From: Nitrospinota bacterium | GTDB lineage: Bacteria; UBA8248 | Direction of reading: 5' to 3' | Assembly (NCBI GenBank): GCA_011523725.1 | Contig: WTGD01000147.1 | Coordinates: 1-11,354, forward strand | DNA length: 11,354 bases | Shown: positions 1-5,041 of the stretch, one piece after another | Numbering within the stretch: the stretch's first letter is position 1 | Layout of the letters: every line of letters begins with the position of its first letter | Made by a program: the position numbers and the translations under genes | The notes under the pieces: generated by a model | Told to the model about the DNA's origin: nothing | The model's input: the letters and a program-made list of their open reading frames with translations, nothing else | Database searches by the model: none

Positions 1-231
1 GCCCTGGGCTTCATCTGCACCTCGGCGGCCCTGGAAGGCTATTTCCTGCGCATCCTGACGACGTTCGACCGCTGCCTGATGGGCGCGGCGGGAGCCGCCC
101 TGTTCTGGAACGGCATGTGGTACAAGACGACGGGGCTTTCGTTGATGATCGTGTCGATTGTCATGCAACTGATGCGCCCGAAGGATTTCGCAACCCCGGC
201 GCCCGTGGAGGCGGAACCTACCGAGGGGTAG
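1..231 (+). CDS. C-terminal fragment of a membrane permease, probably a fused TRAP transporter permease (5' end outside window)
   Basis: Frame 1 is open from the first base to a TAG at 229-231, giving 76 residues. The fragment begins ALGFICTSAALEGYF and has two hydrophobic stretches (about residues 1-20 and 27-57) split by a short charged segment (TTFDRC). It ends in a polar Pro/Glu-rich tail. The pattern resembles the end of fused DctQM/TAXI-type TRAP permeases, where a conserved 'GY..R.L...DR' linker precedes a last small hydrophobic pair. Such permeases import organic acids using a sodium gradient and an extracytoplasmic binding protein. The assignment rests on pattern memory of a short fragment, so another polytopic permease is possible. 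The gene converges on the dehydrogenase at 522-1268, with the hairpin-rich region at 244-410 in between. Confidence 0.55.
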   Translation, partial: ALGFICTSAALEGYFLRILTTFDRCLMGAAGAALFWNGMWYKTTGLSLMIVSIVMQLMRPKDFATPAPVEAEPTEG

Positions 232-243
232 CACTTGGGGTGC

Positions 244-281
244 TTGGAAAAGTCTCCCTGAAGAGGGGGGGTGGTTTCCAA
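244..281 (+). repeat. Two-part hairpin 13 bases after the permease stop, possible terminator
   Basis: TTGGAAA (244-250) pairs perfectly with TTTCCAA (275-281). Inside it TCTCCCT (253-259) pairs with AGGGGGG (264-270), with two G-U pairs, around a GAAG loop. Its place just after the TAG at 231 suits a terminator or an RNA 3'-end protector for the permease transcript. No run of T follows at once, only GGTTTTGT, so it is not a textbook Rho-independent terminator. It abuts the cloverleaf that starts at 283. Confidence 0.45.
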
Positions 282-282
282 A

Positions 283-410
283 GGTTTTGTAGGTGACAAC
301 CCCTCCTCGGGGTTGTCCTGCCCTCCGTGGTTGTCCTTTTGCAGGACGGCGACAATGAGGACAGGCACGGAGGCCTCGGACAGGCGCAGGAGCCTGTCCG
401 CTACAAAACC
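283..410. repeat. Cloverleaf-forming nested inverted-repeat element (structured RNA or REP-like palindrome)
   Basis: A perfect 10-bp closing stem, GGTTTTGTAG (283-292) with CTACAAAACC (401-410), encloses three hairpins. Hairpin 1 is 295-317, GACAACCCC/GGGGTTGTC, 9 bp with a 5-base loop. Hairpin 2 is 322-373, CCTCCGTG/CACGGAGG (8 bp), a 2x2 mismatch, then TGTCCT/AGGACA (6 bp). Hairpin 3 is 377-400, CGGACAGGC/GCCTGTCCG, 9 bp with a 6-base loop, directly stacked on the closing stem. Junctions are only 0-4 bases. Four nested near-perfect stems in 128 bases are most unlikely by chance. The element sits between convergent genes, a common place for REP-type palindromes, but a structured RNA is also possible. 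I do not recognise the family. Confidence 0.75.
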
Positions 411-521
411 ATCGCGCCTTCGCGCGCCACCTCTTCGACGTCGCGTGATCCTCATACCATCCGCGTTCGAAACGGGATTTTCCAACAACCCCCTGATGTC
501 ACCCGAGAAAATCTTTACCGG

Positions 522-1268
522 CTAAGCCAGGAAGAATCCTCCGTTCACGTCGATGGTCACGCCGGTGACGTGGCGCGCGTCCTCTGAGGCGAGAAAGGCG
601 ACGACGCCCGCGATGTCCTCGGGACTTCCGATGCGGCCCAGAGGGGTGGCGGTTTCGGTCCTTTGCCTTTGCGCGTCGCTCATCTGTTCGAGGATTCGAT
701 CGGTGCCGATGACGCCCGGCGCGATCGCGTTCACGTTGATGTTGTGGGGGCCGAACTCGCGCGCCAGGTGTCGCGTCAGGCCGATGACGGCGGCCTTGGC
801 GCTCGAATAGTGCGGACCCTGGAGCACGCTGGCCGAGCGGCCCGCGACGGAGGAGAAATTGACGATCTTGCCGCCCCTTCGCTCCTGCATGTGGGGGAGC
901 ACCGCCCAGCAGGCGCGGTAGGTGGTCTTGACGTTCATGTCGAACATCTTGTCGAAGGCTTCCTCGTCGATATCCAGCGCCGGGAGAGGCAGACCCGCGC
1001 CGACGCAGTTGACGAGGCAGTCGATGGGTCCGTGCGCAGAAATGACCTCCTGAAAAACTTTTTTCACGTCTTCAGAATTCAGTGCGTCATAGGCCACTGC
1101 GCTTGCGTCGCCGCCGCCCTTAGTGATGAGCCGGGCGGTATCCTCGCGCGATTCGGCGATGTCCATGCAGACGACGTGCGCGCCCTCGCGCGCGAGCCTG
1201 AGCGCGCTCGCCCGTCCGATACCTCCGCCCGCGCCCGTGATGATGATGGTCTTGTTCTCGAAACGCAT
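522..1268 (-). CDS. Short-chain dehydrogenase/reductase (SDR), classical type
   Basis: This 248-residue protein has the usual length for a classical SDR, a cytosolic NAD(P)-dependent oxidoreductase of alcohols, ketones or 3-oxoacyl groups. The Rossmann glycine motif TGAGGGIG lies at residues 11-18. An Asp at 36 after the second beta strand suggests NAD(H) preference. NCVGAG (87-92) stands for the NNAG motif, and Asn112, Ser140, Tyr154 and Lys158 (YSSAK) form the catalytic tetrad. The C-terminus VNGGFFLA is typical. The start at 1268 was chosen because the family N-terminus begins there and a GGGAGGAAAC ribosome site sits just upstream. The frame is open to 1382, but that extension has no SDR homology. 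The gene is divergent from the flavin monooxygenase at 1459. The substrate is unknown. Confidence 0.93.
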   Translation of the reverse strand: MRFENKTIIITGAGGGIGRASALRLAREGAHVVCMDIAESREDTARLITKGGGDASAVAYDALNSEDVKKVFQEVISAHGPIDCLVNCVGAGLPLPALDIDEEAFDKMFDMNVKTTYRACWAVLPHMQERRGGKIVNFSSVAGRSASVLQGPHYSSAKAAVIGLTRHLAREFGPHNINVNAIAPGVIGTDRILEQMSDAQRQRTETATPLGRIGSPEDIAGVVAFLASEDARHVTGVTIDVNGGFFLA

Positions 1269-1320
1269 GGGTTTCCTCCCTTGGATGATGCCGCATCCTA
1301 GCCCAGGTTGAAAAAAATGT

Positions 1321-1405
1321 CGCCCGGGACGGGAGCGCTTCTCAGGCCGCAGAGAAGATGGTAACTTGCCGGTTCCATTCAAAAGAAAACCGCCCGGGAA
1401 GGGAG
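1321..1405. repeat. Imperfect 15-base direct repeat in the divergent promoter region
   Basis: CGCCCGGGACGGGAG at 1321-1335 recurs as CGCCCGGGAAGGGAG at 1391-1405, 14 of 15 bases identical, with starts exactly 70 bases apart. Both copies contain the palindrome CCCGGG and follow an A-rich tract. They lie between two divergent genes, where a shared operator would be expected. The second copy includes the ribosome site of the 12-codon leader ORF, so part of the match may come from a purine-rich SD sequence. I saw no convincing sigma-70 promoter here. Confidence 0.4.
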
Positions 1406-1413
1406 GTGGAAGA

Positions 1414-1452
1414 ATGGCTCATGCCCGAGTTCCACAGGAAGACAAAGGATGA
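1414..1452 (+). CDS. Possible 12-residue leader peptide upstream of the flavin monooxygenase
   Basis: A strong Shine-Dalgarno sequence, GGGAGG at 1401-1406, stands 7 bases before an ATG at 1414. That ATG opens a 12-codon frame (MAHARVPQEDKG) ending at TGA 1450-1452, six bases before the GTG start of the next gene. The ribosome site is stronger than that of the GTG. This geometry would allow translational coupling or re-initiation. The peptide has no run of one amino acid as in attenuation leaders and it may be fortuitous. Confidence 0.25.
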   Translation: MAHARVPQEDKG

Positions 1453-1458
1453 GGTGAC

Positions 1459-2496
1459 GTGAAATTCTCGATTTTTTACGTGATTTGCCCCGAGGGGGAT
1501 GAAACCGAAGTCGACGCCTATCAAAAGGTGATGGAACAATGCCAGGCGGCGGATGAACTCGGCTTCCATTGCGCCTGGTTCGCGGAGCATCATTTCTCCA
1601 AAGTCGGGATGTGCCCCGATCCTTTGCTCTGGTGCGCGGCGCTGGCGCAGAAGACGAAGAACATCCGCCTGGGAACGGCGATCTCCATCATGCCCTTTCA
1701 CAATCCGGTGCGCCTGGCCGAGCAGGCGGCGGTGGTGGATCTGCTGAGCGAAGGCAGGCTCGAACTCGGCGTGGGGCGTGGGTCCCAGCCCAAGGAGTTC
1801 AAGACGTTCGGCGCAAAACCGTCTGAGAGCAGAAAGCGGCTCGTCGAGGGCATGGAGATCGTCTCGAGGCTCCTGGAAGGTGAGCAGGTGACCTTCGAGG
1901 GTGAGTATTACCAGTGCAGGGACGTTGAAATCTTCCCCAAGCCCACGCAAAAGCCGAGGCCGCCCATCTGGCTGGCTGGCACGAGCCCCGAGACCTACAC
2001 CTACGCGGGCGAGAACGGCTTCAAGATCATGGCCTCCGCCGGCTTCAAGGGCCCAAAAGTCTACCGCGACAAAATGAAACTCTACGAGGAAGCCGTGGCG
2101 GCGAGAGGGGGAGACCTCTCCGATATCGACTACACCATGACGCACCGCTTCTACGTCTGCGAGGAGGGCGAGCAGACCGATTACCTCAAAACCTTCGAGC
2201 GCGGGCTTTCTTCTTATCTCGAATACCGCGCCAGGGTGAACGAGGTAGAGTTCACCGACGAGGAGGGCAGGCACCTCCAGCGCAACTGGAGCTACAAGCT
2301 CGACGTGCGAGAGTTTCTGAACGGCGGCGGCGTCATCGGCTCCGCCGAGGAGAACATTCAGGAGCTTTACCGTTTGAGGGATGATTTCGGGCTGAACCAC
2401 GTGATTCTCGGCGTTTACGGCGACGGCATGAAGCACGAGGATTCTCTCAAACTTCTGGAAAGATTCGCCAAAGAGGTCGCGCCCGCGATAGCCTGA
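1459..2496 (+). CDS. Luciferase-like (LLM) flavin-dependent monooxygenase
   Basis: This 345-residue protein has the size and pattern of the bacterial luciferase-like superfamily, TIM-barrel enzymes that use reduced FMN or F420 to oxygenate or oxidise small organic substrates. Family marks are an EHHF segment (residues 43-46), LGTAISIMPFHNPVRLAEQ (71-89), the barrel motif LSEGRLELGVGRG (96-108) and PPIWLAGTS (168-176). The region around 230-290 is a charged insertion. The GTG start at 1459 fits the family N-terminus (MKFSIFYV) and has GAGG four bases upstream. The gene ends in a normal TGA. The cupin follows after 58 bases in the same direction, so the two are probably co-transcribed. The substrate cannot be told from sequence. 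Confidence 0.9.
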   Translation: MKFSIFYVICPEGDETEVDAYQKVMEQCQAADELGFHCAWFAEHHFSKVGMCPDPLLWCAALAQKTKNIRLGTAISIMPFHNPVRLAEQAAVVDLLSEGRLELGVGRGSQPKEFKTFGAKPSESRKRLVEGMEIVSRLLEGEQVTFEGEYYQCRDVEIFPKPTQKPRPPIWLAGTSPETYTYAGENGFKIMASAGFKGPKVYRDKMKLYEEAVAARGGDLSDIDYTMTHRFYVCEEGEQTDYLKTFERGLSSYLEYRARVNEVEFTDEEGRHLQRNWSYKLDVREFLNGGGVIGSAEENIQELYRLRDDFGLNHVILGVYGDGMKHEDSLKLLERFAKEVAPAIA

Positions 2497-2554
2497 CGCG
2501 CCGCTCACGCGGTGCGCCACCCTCTCGCGAGCGCAGGCCGGGGAGGGATTCGAC

Positions 2555-2980
2555 ATGTCATATGTGTTCGATTGGGACGACGGCGAAAAAATAGAGATGG
2601 TGGACATCGAACTGCCCCGGGGGTGGCGCATCCTCATCGACCCCCGGAACACGAACTCCAAAATGCTCAGCATGGGGAATCAGGACATCCCCGTCGGCGG
2701 CGGAATTCCCGTTCATCTGCATGAGAAAGAAGAAGAAATCCTCTTCTTCCACGAGGGCGAGGCCGAGGTGCAAGTCGACGGCGAGATCTACCAGGTCAAG
2801 GCGGGGATGACCGCCTTTCTGCCCGTGGGCGTGGAGCACGGCTTGCGAAACACCGGCGACGTTCCCCTGAAACTCTTGTGGTTCTTCTCACCCCCGGGGT
2901 ATGAGGAAATTTTCCGCCACATGGCTGATATCGACACCGACCACGGCAAATACGAAGAGCTCCACCCGAGGGAGATGTAG
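2555..2980 (+). CDS. Small single-domain cupin protein
   Basis: This 141-residue protein carries both cupin motifs in full. Motif 1 is G48-x5-H54-x-H56-x4-E61-x6-G68, and motif 2 is G84-x5-P90-x-G92-x2-H95-x3-N99. His54, His56, Glu61 and His95 would bind a divalent metal in the beta-barrel, so it should be a metal-dependent enzyme (dioxygenase, isomerase or lyase) or a small-molecule sensor. The start at 2555 has GGGAGGG at 2541-2547, seven bases away. It probably forms an operon with the flavin monooxygenase 58 bases upstream, which suggests it handles the same or a derived compound. No fused DNA-binding domain is present. A more exact function cannot be given. Confidence 0.9.
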   Translation: MSYVFDWDDGEKIEMVDIELPRGWRILIDPRNTNSKMLSMGNQDIPVGGGIPVHLHEKEEEILFFHEGEAEVQVDGEIYQVKAGMTAFLPVGVEHGLRNTGDVPLKLLWFFSPPGYEEIFRHMADIDTDHGKYEELHPREM

Positions 2981-3102
2981 GGGGGGAGTTCGGGTTTGAT
3001 GCGTGGTGAGAACGCGGCCTTCGCTCCCATCACCTTAATTGTTCGGGAACAGCTTCCGGATCGCAAACACCCAAGCCTGCCCGGCGCTTCGCCGCGTGTG
3101 CG
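2981..3102. other. Convergent intergenic gap, no clear terminator
   Basis: These 122 bases lie between the 3' ends of the cupin (+) and the sulfurtransferase (-). The only structures seen are small: CGGCG-CTT-CGCCG near 3081-3095 and TGTT-CGGG-AACA near 3040-3051. Neither is followed by a T run on either strand. Confidence 0.5.
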
Positions 3103-3939
3103 CTATTGCGCCTGAACGATGGGCGTGTCCTCGCGGTTGCCCCATTCCTTCCAGGAACTCATGTAGTTTCTCACCTTCGGGTAGTCCAGAAGCCGCAGGG
3201 CGAAGTAACCGTGCGCCGCACGGTAGCCCGTCTGTCAGTAGGCGGTCACTTCTTTTTCGGGCGTGACCCCGATGGCCTCGAACTGCGCGCGAAGCTCGGC
3301 AGCAGTCTTCATTTCTCCATCGGGCGTCAGGTGCTGGAGCCACTCCTGCCATACCGCGCCGGGGATGATGCCGTCCCGCTTGGCCCTCTTTCCCCGTCCT
3401 TCCCATTCCTCAACCGAGCGGGTGTCGAGCAGCATGTGGTTGTCGTCCTCGATGGCCGCCATCACGTCCTCGCGCGTGGCGAGGCGGTGCGGCTCGAACG
3501 CCATCTTGAAAGGAGCGGCCTGGGGCACCTCGGCGTCGCGCGTCGTCTCGTAGCCCGCCCGCTCCCAGGCTCTATAGCCGCCGTCGAGCACGTGGACGTC
3601 CTTGTGGCCGAAAAGCTCCAGCATCCAGAAGCCGCGCACGCTCGTGTTGCCGACGAAATCGTCGTAGAAGACGATGGTGTTCTCGAACGACACCCCCCGG
3701 TTCCCGAGCAGAAACGCCCACATATTAAAGAAATTTCTTAAGGGTGCCTCGTCCGAGTCGTCGCTGTTCACGCCGTAGACGTCGAAATGCCGCGCGCCGG
3801 GGATGTGGCCCATCGTGTAGCGCTCGCCGGGGCGCGTGTCGATGATTCTTAAATTCGGGTCGTCCATACGTTCTTTAAGTTGCTCGGCCGACCAGAGCAG
3901 GTCGGGGTTCGCATATCCTTTCGGGTTGTCGCTCGTCAT
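3103..3939 (-). CDS. Two-domain rhodanese-type sulfurtransferase with selenocysteine (UGA) at the catalytic position
   Basis: Read through one in-frame TGA (3235-3237), the gene encodes 278 residues, the normal length of thiosulfate/3-mercaptopyruvate sulfurtransferases, which move sulfane sulfur through a persulfide on one catalytic Cys. The N-terminal rhodanese domain (about 13-130) shows IIDTRPGERYTMGHIPGARH and LDGGYRAW. The C-terminal domain (about 152-275) shows LLDTRSVEEWEG, IIPGAVW and then the loop VTAY-U235-QTGYR, where relatives have Cys. After the TGA, 43 codons continue the family pattern (RAAHGYFALRLL, SSWKEWGN) to TAG 3103-3105. A bacterial SECIS-like hairpin starts a few bases after the TGA. 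The protein has no Cys at all. The start at 3939 has GGAGGAG six bases upstream. It lies 15 bases after the SDR at 3955-4701 and is probably co-transcribed. The alternative is a nonsense mutation in a pseudogene, which I think less likely. Confidence 0.85.
3198..3229 (-). promoter_or_regulatory. Bacterial SECIS-like hairpin within the sulfurtransferase coding sequence
   Basis: On the minus strand, after TGA 3237-3235, a perfect 7-bp stem ACCGTGC (3224-3218) with GCACGGT (3214-3208) closes a three-base loop GGC (3217-3215). An outer GGGC (3229-3226) can pair with GCCC (3201-3198) across an asymmetric internal loop. The loop begins 17 nucleotides after the UGA and has G in its first two positions. 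This agrees with the published bacterial SECIS consensus of a stem with a small G-containing apical loop 16-37 nucleotides after the UGA, where SelB binds. GC-rich coding DNA can form hairpins by chance, so the support comes mainly from the combination with the UGA position. Confidence 0.7.
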
Positions 3940-3954
3940 GGTGTTCTCCTCCGG

Positions 3955-4701
3955 CTAGTCCGTCCAGAAGCCGCCGTTCACGTCCACGGCCTCTCCGTTG
4001 ATGTGGGCGGCCTCCTCGCTCGAGAGGAACAGGACGGTGTGCCACACGTCTTCGGGCGTCGTGAGCCTGCCCATCGGGTGCGCCTTCTCGGCGTTCACGA
4101 GCATCTCGGGCGGGGACTGGAAGTGAAGGCCCGTATCCGCCGGACCGGGCTGTATGGTGTTTATCGTCACGCCCGTCTTGGCGAGTTCGCGCGCCAGGTT
4201 GAACGTCATGGCGAGCAGGCCCGCCTTGGCGGCGGAATAGGTGAGATTGGGGCCGATGCCTCCCATTTTTCCGGCGATGGACGCGAAGCTGACGATGCGC
4301 CCCGTGCCCGAGGCCTTGAGCGCCTCGATGGTCTCCTGGATGCAGAAATAGGGCGCCAGCAGGTTCACGTTCAGGACGACGTTCCAGTCTTCCTCTTCGA
4401 GTTCCATCGGCGGGCGAATCGGCATGTAGCCGGCGACGTTCGCCAGCACGTCGCAGCCGCCCAGCCATTCGAGCGCCGCGCGCATGGTGGTGCGGATGGC
4501 GTTCACGTCGGCCAGGTCGCAGGGGAGCTTGAAGAGTTGATCGGAGGGGCCTTCTATCGCGTCGAAGGCAGGGCCTTCCCGGTCGGTGGCGAAAACCTTG
4601 GCGCCGGCCTCGATGTAGCCCTGCAGGATGCGGCTTCCCATCGCCCCCGCCGCTCCCGTGAGAATGACCTTCCGGCCCTGGAAATCAAAACGAATGGGCA
4701 T
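3955..4701 (-). CDS. Short-chain dehydrogenase/reductase (SDR), second copy
   Basis: This 248-residue classical SDR is clearly different from the one at 522-1268. The cofactor motif is TGAAGAMG (15-22), with Met in place of the usual Ile of GIG. Asp40 follows the second strand and suggests NAD(H). NVAG lies at 88-91, Asn113 is present, SFASIAG is at 138-144 and the catalytic YSAAK spans 155-159. The end VNGGFWTD matches the SDR C-terminus. It should oxidise or reduce an alcohol/ketone in the cytosol; the substrate is unknown. The start ATG at 4701 has GGAG about eight bases upstream. It is the first gene of a minus-strand pair with the sulfurtransferase (15-base gap). Its probable promoter lies in the divergent region shared with the molybdenum hydroxylase genes. 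Confidence 0.93.
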   Translation of the reverse strand: MPIRFDFQGRKVILTGAAGAMGSRILQGYIEAGAKVFATDREGPAFDAIEGPSDQLFKLPCDLADVNAIRTTMRAALEWLGGCDVLANVAGYMPIRPPMELEEEDWNVVLNVNLLAPYFCIQETIEALKASGTGRIVSFASIAGKMGGIGPNLTYSAAKAGLLAMTFNLARELAKTGVTINTIQPGPADTGLHFQSPPEMLVNAEKAHPMGRLTTPEDVWHTVLFLSSEEAAHINGEAVDVNGGFWTD

Positions 4702-4764
4702 TGCGCTACTCCAGTTCTGGTGTCATTGGGATGATCCGTGAGTTTATTTCTTTACAATAGGCGG

Positions 4765-4770
4765 ATAATA
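4765..4770 (-). promoter_or_regulatory. Possible -10 box for the SDR-sulfurtransferase operon
   Basis: On the minus strand TATTAT (five of six bases of TATAAT) is preceded 17 bases upstream by TTTAAC, a poor -35. Transcription would begin near 4757, giving a leader of about 55 bases to the ATG at 4701. Confidence 0.35.
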
Positions 4771-4873
4771 CACCACAAGCCATTGGGGTTAAAGCAGGAA
4801 GGGAAAATACCTCGAAGTGGTACGTACAGACTTCGCGCCCCGATTTTTTTAGGTTTTGTTTTGCCCATCGAGT

Positions 4874-4882
4874 TGTTATAAT
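4874..4882 (+). promoter_or_regulatory. Extended -10 promoter for the molybdenum hydroxylase genes
   Basis: TGTTATAAT is a perfect extended -10 element (TG-N-TATAAT). No good -35 stands at the right distance, as is usual for extended -10 promoters. The T-rich tract at 4844-4860 upstream could act as an UP element. The start of transcription would be near A4889, leaving a leader of about 150 bases before the ATG at 5042. Confidence 0.6.
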
Positions 4883-5041
4883 TCGCGCATCGAATGCAAG
4901 CGGAATGCCGTCGCGTTCTATCGAGTCCGGTTGGATTGCGATGGTGGGGAAGAGTGCTTACACCCAAAACCCAGGCAAGGATACGACCATAATAACGCCC
5001 TGCGGCATGCGACTCACCGCCGCGAACGAGTGGAGGTTGTG

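Larger units (their letters stand above)
232..521. other. Gene-free convergent intergenic region filled with hairpins
   Basis: This 290-base stretch separates the 3' ends of two convergent genes. Every ORF crossing it has no recognisable family pattern. It holds a two-part hairpin at 244-281 and then a cloverleaf-like set of inverted repeats at 283-410, both described separately. Bases 411-521 show only a short CGCG/CGCG pair around 413-424 and no clear structure. Confidence 0.7.
4702..5041. other. Divergent intergenic region with promoters and a long leader
   Basis: The 340 bases between the SDR (-) and the Mo-hydroxylase large subunit (+) contain no believable gene; the frame open on the minus strand at 4752-5057 resembles no family. 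The region holds an extended -10 promoter (+) at 4874-4882 and a weaker minus-strand -10 at 4765-4770. There is also a hairpin CGAAGT (4813-4818)/ACTTCG (4830-4835) and a seven-T tract at 4844-4850. The leader from about 4889 to 5041 shows no riboswitch that I recognise. Confidence 0.6.

Noticed and set aside
39..488. Minus-strand frame across the permease end and the hairpin region
   Set aside because: It runs antisense to the permease and through the cloverleaf repeats, has no family pattern, and no ribosome site supports it.
1269..1382. N-terminal extension of the first SDR
   Set aside because: The SDR fold starts at MRFENKTIIITG with a good ribosome site directly upstream; the extra residues look like non-coding sequence.
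1342..2673. Minus-strand frame of 443 codons opposite the monooxygenase
   Set aside because: Antisense shadow of the monooxygenase gene with no recognisable domain.
3235..3939. Sulfurtransferase as a complete 234-residue protein ending at the TGA
   Set aside because: It would lack the active-site residue and the last 43 residues of the domain, which are intact in frame directly after the TGA.
4813..4850. Hairpin plus seven-T tract as a terminator on the plus strand
   Set aside because: The T tract is eight bases beyond a weak 6-bp stem, and no plus-strand transcript should arrive from the divergent SDR side; an AT-rich UP element is a better reading.
4856..5041. N-terminal extension of the Mo-binding subunit
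   Set aside because: The extension covers the -10 promoter and leader, its sequence has no family likeness, and the ATG at 5042 has a good GGAGG ribosome site.
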